The position numbers and the translations under genes were made by a program. Below, in pieces: positions 8,990 to 17,714 of a DNA stretch of 64,000 bases (positions within the stretch are counted from its first letter, which is position 1; the number at the start of each line of letters is the position of its first letter). This stretch comes from Sodalis praecaptivus (GTDB lineage: Bacteria > Pseudomonadota > Gammaproteobacteria > Enterobacterales > Enterobacteriaceae): positions 2,718,760 to 2,782,759 of the forward strand of contig NZ_CP006569.1 of the NCBI RefSeq assembly GCF_000517425.1. Direction: 5' to 3'. The notes beneath the pieces are model-generated. The model searched no databases. It was not told where the DNA came from and saw only the letters and a program-made list of their open reading frames with translations.

Positions 8990-9696
8990 GATGGCTTTCC
9001 GCTCGCTACTAGGGGGACGACGGGTTGAGTCTCATCTAAACAAAGCGGTAGCGCGCTGTAAATATTAAAAAGTGGCCACATGGTGACGCGGGCGCTGACC
9101 ACCAACGTCCATCCCAGCGGTAAAAAAGTGAGGTGCCTCGCGCATATATTGGCGGCGACGTGGCGTGCAATGGGAGAGAATGAATTAAGCCGTCAATCTC
9201 CGTAAAAATAACCCAAACCCTCCGCTCTGACGCCGTGAGGGCTATTCCCCTCGTCGTCCTACTCGGCAGCGCCTGGCCGCCGGTGCCCTTTCTCTTCCCG
9301 CCCGGTAGCCATTTTCCGCCCGACATCTCGCGTTTCTTTCCGGCATTGTCCCTTTCCCCGCAGGCATCCTTCCTTTCTCGCCCCGCGTAGTCCCTTTCCC
9401 CGCACGGTATCCTTCATTTTTCGCCCGACGTTGTCCCTTATCCCGCCCGACGGCACCCTTCTCAGCAAAGACCGGTCCCACCTCGACGCGCCGCCTATCG
9501 TCATAATCGCCGTCGCGGTTCGCGCCGCCCTATTCGCGTAAATGACGCCTTTAATCGCTAACGCTTTTATCGGAGCCGCGCCTTGACAGCGGCGGGGAAT
9601 TAAAATTTTTGTTTTTTTGTTTGCCGCGGTTTAAGTTGGGACTGTTCACAGTTTTTCTAACGGCAATTGCTGATACTGCCTGGGGTGGAGATAACG
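8990..9696. other. 707-bp divergent intergenic region
   Basis: This region separates the PRD activator (minus) from the HTH-ribokinase (plus) and must hold both promoters. It contains a degenerate tandem repeat (see 9284-9475) and a less GC-rich stretch around 9590-9660 next to the plus-strand gene. I see no RNA gene and no convincing small ORF; the open frames across 9240-9500 are repeat-encoded and low in complexity. Confidence 0.6.
9284..9475. repeat. Degenerate tandem repeat, about 42-43 bp unit (about 21-bp subunits)
   Basis: The word GTCCCTT(T/A)(T/C)CCCGC recurs at 9348, 9390 and 9433, and a related GTGCCCTTT at 9284, so spacing is 42, 43 and 64 bp (multiples of about 21). Copies are diverged, with scattered CCGCCCGAC and ATCCTTC words. 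It lies in a divergent promoter region. Confidence 0.6.
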
Positions 9697-10914
9697 ATGC
9701 GAAACAAAACAGCGCGACGCGAGAGCGTATATCGATTTATACGGGAGAACGGCCGATCGACGGTGAATTTCTTGGCATCCTATCTCAGCGTTACCCGTGA
9801 AACCATTCGTAGCGATTTGACGTCGCTGGAACAGGAAGGGCTTATTATTCGCTTCCACGGCGGCGCCAGGCTTTCGCCCATTACCGCCAAAGAAAATGTT
9901 ATCGCTGCGGAAAATAGAAATATCAGTGCGTTATTCCGAACTCTTAATCGCTGTCAGGACGGTGCCATGAGCGTTACGCAAAATCATTCCGGCCGGGGTA
10001 AGGTGTGCATACTCGGCTCATTCAATGTCGACATTGTGGCGCGGGTCGAGCGTTTTCCTAAAAGTGGCGAAACGCTTATCGCCAGTGAAAATACGCTCGG
10101 GCCGGGCGGCAAAGGGTGTAACCAGGCCATGGCGGCTTTTTATGCCGATGCCAAAGTGCATTTCGTTGCCAAAGTGGGCACCGACCAGTTCAGCCAATTT
10201 GCCCGTAATCATTTCAAGTCCTCCGGTATGGATTCCTATACGCTGTATCAAACCGCAGAATATCCTACCGGCAGCGCGGTGATTTACGTGTCTGAGCAGG
10301 ACGGCGAAAATATGATAGCCATTGCCCCCGGCGCCAATCAAACCATTACTCCGGAGGAAATCAACGAATTATTACCGGAGCTAAATAGCGCTACCGTCCT
10401 GTTGGTGCAGCTCGAAAATAATATTGACGCGGTCGGCAACATTATCGATCTGGCCCATACGCTCAATAAAATGGTTATCGTCAACCCCGCCCCTTACTCC
10501 CCAGAAATTAAACCTTATTTGCATAAAGTGGATATTTTGACGCCGAATGAAACGGAAGCCAGTCTGCTGGCGAATATCGAAGTCACCGATATCGACAGCG
10601 CCACGCGCGCGGCAAAAATCATTTTGTCCTATGGCGTAAAAAACGTCCTGATTACCTTGGGCAGCCAGGGCGTTCTGCTGGCCGAAAATGGCCATGTCAC
10701 CCACCTGCCGGCGTTTCCCGCCGTGGTGGTCGACACCACCGGGGCGGGGGACTCTTTCAACGGTGCATTAGCCGCCTCGCTGGCCAACGGCAAAGATCTG
10801 TTGCAGGCCGCGCACTATGCCGCCGCCTTCGCGTCATTAGCCGTTGAGCGCGAAGGCGCGGCGAACATGCCAAGCCATCAGGCGGCGCTACAGCGCCTGG
10901 CGCAACGGCGCTAA
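9697..10914 (+). CDS. DeoR-type HTH fused to PfkB-family ribokinase
   Basis: 405 residues from the ATG at 9697, chosen because GTGGAG lies 7 bases before it. Residues 5-60 form a DeoR-type winged helix (STVNFLASYLSVTRETIRSDL) and about 101-400 a complete PfkB ribokinase, with GSFNVDIV, GGKGCNQA and the C-terminal anion hole DTTGAGDSFNG. The usual DeoR sugar-phosphate sensor domain is absent, so the kinase itself may sense substrate or product. An HTH-PfkB arrangement is known from E. coli YeiI, which neighbours nucleoside hydrolase and transporter genes; the same kind of neighbours follow here. Likely role: phosphorylate ribose or a nucleoside released by the downstream hydrolase and regulate the operon. 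Confidence 0.85.
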   Translation: MRNKTARRESVYRFIRENGRSTVNFLASYLSVTRETIRSDLTSLEQEGLIIRFHGGARLSPITAKENVIAAENRNISALFRTLNRCQDGAMSVTQNHSGRGKVCILGSFNVDIVARVERFPKSGETLIASENTLGPGGKGCNQAMAAFYADAKVHFVAKVGTDQFSQFARNHFKSSGMDSYTLYQTAEYPTGSAVIYVSEQDGENMIAIAPGANQTITPEEINELLPELNSATVLLVQLENNIDAVGNIIDLAHTLNKMVIVNPAPYSPEIKPYLHKVDILTPNETEASLLANIEVTDIDSATRAAKIILSYGVKNVLITLGSQGVLLAENGHVTHLPAFPAVVVDTTGAGDSFNGALAASLANGKDLLQAAHYAAAFASLAVEREGAANMPSHQAALQRLAQRR

Positions 10915-10953
10915 GGGCGCGCTTTTTCATTCATTTCTCCCAAGAGGTTAATT

Positions 10954-11895
10954 ATGATCAAGGCCATTTACGATACGGATCCGGGCGTCGATGATGCGGT
11001 CGCTTTGCACTTTGCCGCAGAAAACCCGGCGATTACGCTGGTCGGCATCACGACGGTATTCGGCAACAATACGCTGGACGTCACAACGCGCAATGCCCTG
11101 TTTCTTAAGGAGAAGCTGGACATCGCTTGCCCCGTGGCGCGCGGTGCGGCGACACCCCTTATCATCGCCCCCAATCCCCCGTCGGTGGTGGCGCACGGCA
11201 ATGACGGTTTGGGGGACGTATTCGATATCGCACCGCGGGGTGAATTAGACCCCCGCCCTGCGGCGCAATTTATTATCGATACCGTGCGCGCCAATCCCGG
11301 CGACATTACCCTCATCGCCGTCGGTCCGCTGACCAATCTGGCGCTGGCGTGCCGGCTCGATCCCGCTATCGTGCCGCTGGTTAAAAGCGTGGTTATCATG
11401 GGCGGTACCACGCTGCGCAACGCGCATTTTGGCAACAAATCCCCGGTGGCCGAAGCGAATATTCACCGCGATCCGCACGCCGCGCAAATCGTGTTCAACA
11501 GCGGCCTGCCGTTGACCATGGTCGGCCTGGACGTCACGCATGAGGTCTTGCTCGATAATGCGCGGCTGCGCCGGCTGGAGCAGCATGCCAATCCGCATAA
11601 TCAGCTGCTGCATCGCATTATCGGCCACTACATCGCCTACGCGAAAGCCCGCTACGGTTTGGACGGCATGCGCCCGCATGATTTGCAGGCGTTCGTTTGC
11701 GCCATTCACCCGGAGTACTACCAAACCGTCGAGGGTAATGTGCAGGTGGTGATGACAGGACCGGCCGAAGGCCAGACGCTGCATTACTTCGGCGAGCATC
11801 TTAAGGGCCGCGAACATCTGTCCATGACCCAGGTTTGCGTGGCCGTTGACGCGCAGCGGGTGGCCGATTGTTATTTTGACACCCTGCTTAAGTAA
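10954..11895 (+). CDS. Inosine-uridine-preferring nucleoside N-ribohydrolase
   Basis: 313 residues, the usual length of the family. The N-terminal calcium-binding signature DTDPGVDDAVAL (residues 7-18) is intact, and later core motifs VGPLTNLA and MGG (about 125-150) plus a late HDLQAF histidine are present. It hydrolyses ribonucleosides to a base and ribose. It sits 39 bp after the HTH-ribokinase, with GAGG before the ATG, so the ribose released could be phosphorylated by the upstream kinase. Base preference (RihA/B/C type) cannot be told from these motifs. Confidence 0.9.
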   Translation: MIKAIYDTDPGVDDAVALHFAAENPAITLVGITTVFGNNTLDVTTRNALFLKEKLDIACPVARGAATPLIIAPNPPSVVAHGNDGLGDVFDIAPRGELDPRPAAQFIIDTVRANPGDITLIAVGPLTNLALACRLDPAIVPLVKSVVIMGGTTLRNAHFGNKSPVAEANIHRDPHAAQIVFNSGLPLTMVGLDVTHEVLLDNARLRRLEQHANPHNQLLHRIIGHYIAYAKARYGLDGMRPHDLQAFVCAIHPEYYQTVEGNVQVVMTGPAEGQTLHYFGEHLKGREHLSMTQVCVAVDAQRVADCYFDTLLK

Positions 11896-11917
11896 TCCCT
11901 AAGAGGCTTTTCCCGTT

Positions 11918-13423
11918 ATGCGACTTTCGATGGCTGCAAAGAAAGGCCCGGCGTCCGTCGCCACCCTGTTGTCGGTGGTGGGCGTCGCGCTACTGATATG
12001 GCTGTATCGCTATGCCTCCGTTAATACCTTCGTGCTGGTGTTCTCTTTTATCGTGCTGTTCCTGGTGGCAAAAGGCATCGCCGCCGGCTGGTATGCCCAG
12101 GCGGTGGTGCTGGTGGGCGGCATGGCGCTGCTGCTGGCCACCGCTTATTTGCTGCCTGAGGTGACAATCACCGCGAAGAGCTCCGGCTCGCCGCTGCTGG
12201 ACGTCTTTGTTGCCGTTAAACAAACCTTTAGCGAGCAGGCGGCGGGGCTGGGCCTGACTATCATGGTTATCGCCGGATTTTCGCGCTATATGGATGAGAT
12301 AGGCGCCGCGGACAAATTGGTGGAACTGTGCGTCATCCCGCTGCAAAAGGTCAAATCCCGCTATATTTTGCTAGGGCTGAGCTATGCGATGATGCAGATC
12401 TTGTCGCTGTTCATCCCCAGCGCCTCCGGCCTGGGGCTGTTGATGATGGCGACGCTGTATCCGGTATTGCGCACCGTGGGTTGCAGCAAAGAATCCGTGG
12501 CGGCGATTATCGCCTCCGGCGTTTGTATCGATTTCGGCCCGGCGGCTTCCAGTATGATTGTCGGAGCAGAAGTCGCGAAGGTGGATCTGTTCGGGTTTTT
12601 TGTTTATGAACAATTGCCGGTGGCGCTGGTGATGATTCCGTTTATCGCCGTGATGCATATGATTATGCTGCGCTATTGGGACAACAAAAGCGCTGCGCAA
12701 GCTACAACCACAGACGCCGACGAGAAAGGCAACGATCCCCTCGCCGGCAAAAACACCGAGAAAAAACCGGTGCCGGCGTTTTACGCCCTGCTGCCCGCCA
12801 TACCGATGTTTTTACTGTTTATCTTCTCCGAGTTATCTGAGGGTATTCTTCCGGTATGGCTGCGTTTTCACGTTGATGTCGTCTCCGCGTTGCTGTTTTC
12901 TTTCGCCCTGTCGTTGTTGGTGGATATGGGCATGACCCGCAATATCAAAGCGTCGCTGGCGAAAGTCTCCTCCCTGTTCGATCAGATGGGTAAAGCCTTT
13001 ATCGCCATCGTGTCGATCATTCTCTGCGCCCAGGTGTTGGCCAACGGCATGATGAAAATCGGCGTGATCAATATCCTGTTCAATATGATCCCCACCGGCA
13101 ACCATACCATGATCCTGACGGTGGTTATCTTCAGTACGCTGATTTTCTTAGGCTCGGTTTTGCTGGGTACCGGCACCACCTTTAACGCCTTCGCGCCGGT
13201 GGCCGGCGAGGTGGCGAAAGTGGCCGGTATTCCTATGGCGACGATCCTTATCCCGATGCAGTTCGCCAGCGCGTTCGGCCGCACCCTCTCTCCTATTGCC
13301 GGCATCGTGCTGGCGGTGGCGGCCATTGTCGGCATCAGCCCGGCGGAGATCGTGAAACGGAATATCGTGCAGGTCGGCGCCGCCTTTGTGCTGTCGATGC
13401 TGGTGAGCTTTCTCCTCACCTAA
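11918..13423 (+). CDS. DcuC-family (C4-dicarboxylate carrier-like) membrane transporter
   Basis: 501 residues, 12 or more hydrophobic segments, with family motifs such as GFSRYMDEIGAADKLV, SLFIPSASGLGLLMMATLYP and a late FGRTLSPIAG. It resembles DcuC/YfcC-type carriers, whose known members exchange or export C4-dicarboxylates. Its position 22 bp after the nucleoside hydrolase, as third gene of the operon, argues that it moves a nucleoside, base or ribose-derived acid instead; that is inference from context. A charged insert (about 250-285) forms a central cytoplasmic loop. GAGG precedes the start. Confidence 0.78.
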   Translation: MRLSMAAKKGPASVATLLSVVGVALLIWLYRYASVNTFVLVFSFIVLFLVAKGIAAGWYAQAVVLVGGMALLLATAYLLPEVTITAKSSGSPLLDVFVAVKQTFSEQAAGLGLTIMVIAGFSRYMDEIGAADKLVELCVIPLQKVKSRYILLGLSYAMMQILSLFIPSASGLGLLMMATLYPVLRTVGCSKESVAAIIASGVCIDFGPAASSMIVGAEVAKVDLFGFFVYEQLPVALVMIPFIAVMHMIMLRYWDNKSAAQATTTDADEKGNDPLAGKNTEKKPVPAFYALLPAIPMFLLFIFSELSEGILPVWLRFHVDVVSALLFSFALSLLVDMGMTRNIKASLAKVSSLFDQMGKAFIAIVSIILCAQVLANGMMKIGVINILFNMIPTGNHTMILTVVIFSTLIFLGSVLLGTGTTFNAFAPVAGEVAKVAGIPMATILIPMQFASAFGRTLSPIAGIVLAVAAIVGISPAEIVKRNIVQVGAAFVLSMLVSFLLT

Positions 13424-13437
13424 CCCGCCGCGGCCGC

Positions 13438-13455
13438 GCCGGGCATTCCCCCGGC
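13438..13455 (+). terminator. Hairpin after the nucleoside operon
   Basis: GCCGGG and CCCGGC pair over a 6-nt loop, about 15 bp after the transporter stop, in very GC-rich DNA. No T-run. Confidence 0.4.
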
Positions 13456-13739
13456 GGCGGACGGCCAGCGCGCGGCTTTCCCCGTTAGCGGCGGCCCAGC
13501 CCCCGTTCATCACGCGGATTGCTCCGGGCCGCGTCGCTTGGCCGATAGCCGGCCCCCCTTCCCCGTTCACCTCGCGGATCGTCCCCGGTCCGCGACACGC
13601 CCGTTGACCCAACCGGCTGCCCCTCGGGTTTCGCGTCCGGCGCGCTCGCGTTTGCCGGCGCTGAGTAATGATTCCTTATTTCTCTACGCAAGGGTGGCTG
13701 GTCATCGGGGCGCAACCCCGGTATGATTTGCGAATCGAT

Positions 13740-13758
13740 GCTAATGCGAATCATTAAC
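13740..13758 (+). promoter_or_regulatory. Fur box upstream of the siderophore ABC operon
   Basis: The 19-mer GCTAATGCGAATCATTAAC matches the enterobacterial Fur consensus GATAATGATAATCATTATC at 15 of 19 positions, by my own alignment. It lies 46 bp before the lipoprotein start. Ferric iron-loaded Fur is expected to repress the four-gene importer from here. Confidence 0.8.
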
Positions 13759-13803
13759 ATTATTAATCGTAACCGGAGTAACAGATTTTTTTCAGGAGAG
13801 AAA

Positions 13804-14757
13804 ATGCGTTTACCTGTCGTTTTTGCTTTAACCCTGCTGAGCGCGATCCTGGCGCTCACCGGCTGTGACAACGCCCCCGCGGACGACACTCACGTCACCA
13901 CCCTGACCATCGACCATGCCCAGGGCAGCACGACGGTTCCGCTGAATCCCAAAAAGGTGATTATTCTGAACCCGATGGTGCTGGACAATGCCGATGCGCT
14001 CGGTATTCCCGTGGCGGGGGTGCCGCAAACCAGCAGTCACCTGCCACCGTTTCTAGCAAAATACACCGGCTATGACTATCTCAATGCCGGCACGCTGTTT
14101 GAGCCGGACTATGAAGCCCTGAGCAACGCCAAACCCGATCTTATCATCGCCGGCGGGCGCGCTCATGACGCTTATGACAAGCTGAGCGAAATAGCGCCGA
14201 CCATCGCCCTCGATAGTGATCCCGAACATTTTATGGCCAGTATGACCCAGCGCGTCGAGCAATTGGCGTCGATTTTCGGCAAGCAACAACAGGCCAAGAC
14301 GCTGCTGGATAACTTCCAGGCCCGCATCAAGCAAATCAAAACCCAGACGGCGCAGGCCGGCAGCGCAATGGTGGTGATGATAAGCGGCGGTAAAATGTCC
14401 GTCTATTCCCCCGGTTCGCGTTTTGGTTTCCTCTATGACGAATTAGGTTTTCAACCTGCGGCAAACTTCAACCAGACCGGGCCACACGGGCTCATCGTGA
14501 ACGCCGAATTTATTTTACAGGCGGATCCGGCGTGGCTGTTCGTGCTCGATCGCGATAATGCTATCGGCCGCGCCAACGGTCAGTCAGCGCAACAGGTGCT
14601 GGACAATGCCCTTATCCACCGTACCCGAGCCTGGCGCGATAAGCACATTGTCTATCTGGACGCCGCGTCGTTGTACATTGCCGGCGGGCTACAGAGTTAC
14701 GGCCGCCTGATGGACCAGGTTAGCGCGGCGCTGGCACAACCGCAGGCGGCGCACTAA
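13804..14757 (+). CDS. Siderophore ABC transporter, substrate-binding lipoprotein
   Basis: 317 residues from the ATG preceded by AGGAGAG. The signal peptide ends in the lipobox LTGC (cysteine at about residue 21), so the protein is anchored in the inner membrane facing the periplasm. It has a FatB/CeuE/YclQ-type periplasmic-binding fold: KKVIILNPMVLDNADALGIPV, then KPDLIIAGGR and KHIVYLDAASLYIAGG. It should capture a ferric siderophore (often catecholate in this subfamily) and pass it to the two permeases encoded next. A Fur box lies upstream. A TonB receptor gene and siderophore synthesis genes are not in the window. Confidence 0.87.
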   Translation: MRLPVVFALTLLSAILALTGCDNAPADDTHVTTLTIDHAQGSTTVPLNPKKVIILNPMVLDNADALGIPVAGVPQTSSHLPPFLAKYTGYDYLNAGTLFEPDYEALSNAKPDLIIAGGRAHDAYDKLSEIAPTIALDSDPEHFMASMTQRVEQLASIFGKQQQAKTLLDNFQARIKQIKTQTAQAGSAMVVMISGGKMSVYSPGSRFGFLYDELGFQPAANFNQTGPHGLIVNAEFILQADPAWLFVLDRDNAIGRANGQSAQQVLDNALIHRTRAWRDKHIVYLDAASLYIAGGLQSYGRLMDQVSAALAQPQAAH

Positions 14758-15726
14758 TTGGCGCTTCCCAAACCGCTTGTCGTCTCAAGCGCCGCGACCC
14801 TGCTGCTGGCACTTATCATCGGCAGTTTATTTGTCGGGGTTGGGCAGGTCTCGCCGTCGACGCTGTTTCGCGACCCCGCCGCACGGGAGATCTTTTTGCT
14901 CAGCCGCATACCGCGTACGTTGGCCCTATTGCTGGCGGGCAGCGCCATGAGCGTCGCCGGGCTTATCATGCAGATGCTGACGCAAAATCGCTTTGTCGAA
15001 CCGTCGATCGCCGGCACCACGCAATCGGCAAGCCTGGGTCTGCTGCTGGTGATGATCGTCGCGCCTGGCGCCCCGCTTGTCCTGAAAATGGGCATCGCCA
15101 CGCTGTTTGCCCTGGGCGGCACGGCGCTGTTTATGCTGCTGTTGGGGCGCATGCGCATGAAATCCCCGCTGATGGTCCCGCTGACCGGGATTATGCTGGG
15201 CGCGGTGTTCGGCGCCGTCACCACCTTTCTGGCGATGGAGTACGACTTGCTGCAATCCCTCGCCGGCTGGGAGTCAGGGGATTTTTCCGGTGTGATGCAA
15301 GGACGCTATGAACTGTTGTGGATCGTTGGCGCGCTCAGCGTGCTGGCCGGTCTTATCGCCGATCGCTTTACGGTGGCGGGACTGGGGGTCGATTTTTCCA
15401 CCAATGTCGGTCTGAACTACCGGCGGATTATGCTCACCGGCATGGCGATAATCGCGGTGGTCAGCGGCGTAGTCGTGGTGGTGGTCGGCGTGTTGCCGTT
15501 TCTCGGGCTGATTGTACCCAATGTCGTAAGCCTCGCGCTGGGGGATAACCTGCGCCGCACCCTGCCCTGGGTGAGCCTTGGCGGCGGTGCGCTGGTCGTT
15601 TTGTGCGACACGCTGGGCCGCCTCATCAGTTACCCGTTTGAAATCCCCGCCAGCGTCATTTTAGGCGTGATAGGCGCCGGCGTGTTTCTTTTGTTGATCA
15701 TGAGGACGGACAGCCATGGGCACTGA
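14758..15726 (+). CDS. Siderophore ABC transporter, FecCD-type permease 1
   Basis: 322 residues, about 9-10 membrane segments, of the FecCD/BtuC family, closest in style to FatD/YclN/VctD. Motifs: SRIPRTLALLLAGSAMSVAGLIMQ near residues 42-65 and FLGLIVPNVV (about 245), the coupling region to the ATPase. The start is a TTG that follows the lipoprotein stop immediately, with AGGCGG just before it, so translation is coupled. It forms the channel with the next permease. Confidence 0.87.
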   Translation: MALPKPLVVSSAATLLLALIIGSLFVGVGQVSPSTLFRDPAAREIFLLSRIPRTLALLLAGSAMSVAGLIMQMLTQNRFVEPSIAGTTQSASLGLLLVMIVAPGAPLVLKMGIATLFALGGTALFMLLLGRMRMKSPLMVPLTGIMLGAVFGAVTTFLAMEYDLLQSLAGWESGDFSGVMQGRYELLWIVGALSVLAGLIADRFTVAGLGVDFSTNVGLNYRRIMLTGMAIIAVVSGVVVVVVGVLPFLGLIVPNVVSLALGDNLRRTLPWVSLGGGALVVLCDTLGRLISYPFEIPASVILGVIGAGVFLLLIMRTDSHGH

Positions 15727-16723
15727 GCCGTCTTTTGAACCGCAGGTGCTCGCCTGCCGCCAACGCCGTCGCCTGAGCATACCGGCGCAGCGCCTGCTGC
15801 TGCTGGGTCTGCTGGCTCTGGCGTTTATCGGGTTATTTATGACCGTCAATCTGCACGGTAATGTCCGCTATATTCTCCTGCACCGCGCGCAGATTCTGGC
15901 GACGCTGCTGCTGGTGGCGTTTGCCGGCGGGGTCGCCACCCTGCTGTTTCAAACGGTCACCCACAACCGCATTCTGACGCCCTCGGTGATGGGGCTGGAA
16001 GCGTTGTTCATTTTGCTGCAAACGGCCACGCTGTTTTTCGTCAATGTCCAGGGGCTGTCGGTATTGGGCGCCGGCGGCAAATTCGCGGTGGAAACGCTGC
16101 TGCTGCTGGGGTTCTCCTGGTTGCTGTTCCGCTGGCTACTCGGCGGCGTCGGCATCAATTTACACCGGGTATTGCTGGTGGGCCTGGTGTGCGGCACGCT
16201 ATTTCGCAGTCTGGCGACGTTAATGCAGCGCCTGCTGTCGCCGGGGGAATTCGCCATTTTACAAAGCCGCCTGTTCGCCACTTTCACCCGCGCGTCGCCC
16301 GCCGTCTTGGCGGCGGCCGCCGTGATTATTGTGATCGTGGCGGCGCTGGTCTGGCGTATGCGCCACGAGCTGGACGCCATCGCCCTCGGACGCCATACCG
16401 CCCTTAACCTGGGTATTGCGTATCAGCCACGGGTCACGGTGGTGCTGCTGCTGGTGGCGCTGCTGGTGGCGGCCTCTACCGCATTGGTGGGGCCATTGAC
16501 CTTTTTCGGTCTGCTGGTCGCCAATCTGGCCTATTCGTTGATAGGGTCATGGCGCCATTGCTATTTGCTGCCCGGCGTGGTGTTGCTGGGGGTGGTAATG
16601 CTGGTGGGTGGTCAACTGATTCTCGAGCGCCTGTTGCATATGGCCGGTACGCTTTCCGTAGTGATTGAATTTGTCGGCGGCGCGCTCTTCCTTTACTTGC
16701 TGATCAAAAAGGCGGCGGTGTGA
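15716..16723 (+). CDS. Siderophore ABC transporter, FecCD-type permease 2
   Basis: 335 residues, second FecCD-type permease (FatC/YclO-like) with about 9-10 membrane segments. Its ATG lies 11 bp inside the end of the first permease. The FecCD core is recognisable: FAGGVATLLFQTVTHNRILTPSVMG (read in two parts, about 65-90) and a late VGPLTFFGLLVANLA coupling loop. It pairs with the upstream permease as a heterodimer, as in the FatCD system. Confidence 0.87.
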   Translation: MGTEPSFEPQVLACRQRRRLSIPAQRLLLLGLLALAFIGLFMTVNLHGNVRYILLHRAQILATLLLVAFAGGVATLLFQTVTHNRILTPSVMGLEALFILLQTATLFFVNVQGLSVLGAGGKFAVETLLLLGFSWLLFRWLLGGVGINLHRVLLVGLVCGTLFRSLATLMQRLLSPGEFAILQSRLFATFTRASPAVLAAAAVIIVIVAALVWRMRHELDAIALGRHTALNLGIAYQPRVTVVLLLVALLVAASTALVGPLTFFGLLVANLAYSLIGSWRHCYLLPGVVLLGVVMLVGGQLILERLLHMAGTLSVVIEFVGGALFLYLLIKKAAV

Positions 16724-17478
16724 TAGAAATTGATGAGGTGGTCAAAAACTACCGCAATGTGCCCGTTCTCAACCATATTACCGCCACCTTACCCCGCGGC
16801 GGGATTACCGCGATTATCGGCGCCAACGGCGCAGGGAAATCCACCCTGCTGTCGGTAATGGGAAGGCTTTTGACACCGGAAGGCGGCAGGGTGAGCGTCG
16901 ATGGTCACGATGTCGCGACAACGCCGGGCGCCTCCCTGGCCACCATGCTTTCCATACTGCGCCAGGAGAACCATTTTACCAGCCGGATGACGGTTTATGA
17001 TTTGGTCGGTTTTGGTCGTTATCCCTATTCACGGGGGCGGCTCAATGCGGTCGACCGCGGTCATATTGACGCCGCGCTGGCGTTTTTGCAGCTGACACCG
17101 CTACAGCACCGCTATCTGGATGAACTTTCCGGCGGCCAGCGTCAACGGGCCTACATCGCTATGGTGCTATGTCAGGATACCGAGTATGTCCTTCTGGATG
17201 AGCCGCTGAACAATTTGGATATGAAACACAGCGTCGGGATGATGAAGCAATTGCGCCAGGCCGCGGATACTTTAGGGAAAACGATCGTCTTGGTCATCCA
17301 CGATATCAACTTTGCTTCCGCCTATGCGGACCATATTATCGCGATGAAAAATGGCGCTATCCTTCATCGCGGGTCGCCGGCTCAGATCATGACGCCGGCG
17401 GTAATCGCCGCCGTTTTCGATACCCAGGTGCATATCGAACATATTCAGGGACAGTATGTCGCGGTGTATTATCGGTAA
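16720..17478 (+). CDS. Siderophore ABC transporter, ATP-binding protein
   Basis: 252 residues, a FatE/YclP-type ATPase with Walker A GANGAGKST (about 34-42), ABC signature LSGGQRQRAYIA (about 137), Walker B YVLLDEPLNNLD (about 157) and the H-loop histidine in VIHDINFA. A GTG start overlaps the permease stop by 4 bp. It powers ferric-siderophore import as the last gene of the Fur-controlled operon. Confidence 0.9.
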   Translation: MIEIDEVVKNYRNVPVLNHITATLPRGGITAIIGANGAGKSTLLSVMGRLLTPEGGRVSVDGHDVATTPGASLATMLSILRQENHFTSRMTVYDLVGFGRYPYSRGRLNAVDRGHIDAALAFLQLTPLQHRYLDELSGGQRQRAYIAMVLCQDTEYVLLDEPLNNLDMKHSVGMMKQLRQAADTLGKTIVLVIHDINFASAYADHIIAMKNGAILHRGSPAQIMTPAVIAAVFDTQVHIEHIQGQYVAVYYR

Positions 17479-17512
17479 CGGCCGCGTTCCCCCAGCGTTA
17501 AGACCGGCAGCA

Positions 17513-17528
17513 GGCCGCATAGGCGGCC
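17513..17528 (+). terminator. Small hairpin after the siderophore operon
   Basis: GGCCGC and GCGGCC pair over a 4-nt loop 35 bp after the ATPase stop. No T-run; candidate only. The remaining gap to the next gene (17529-17714) shows nothing else I can name. Confidence 0.35.
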
Positions 17529-17714
17529 ATCACCGCCGTTGTCCGGCCTCGTGCGAGAACGCATCGCCGCCGTTGTGAGGCTCTGTTTAACGGCGCAACG
17601 TTAGACTCCCCCCTTCCCGCCCCCGCGGGACAGCACTCTCGTAGGGCGGCGCCCTTGCGACAACGTCATTTTCGCCCGCGCTGCGGGCTACAACGATAAG
17701 TCACGACAGTATCC

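Larger units (their letters stand above)
13424..13803. other. 380-bp intergenic region before the siderophore operon
   Basis: The first 200 bp are GC-rich and hold two diverged copies of a 34-bp segment beginning CCCCGTTCA (13501 and 13561, 60 bp apart). The last 130 bp become AT-rich and hold the Fur box and promoter of the siderophore importer. No gene seen. Confidence 0.55.

Noticed and set aside
9240-9504. Minus-strand Gly/Arg/Lys-rich small proteins
   Set aside because: They are translations of the degenerate repeat, with low complexity and no ribosome site.
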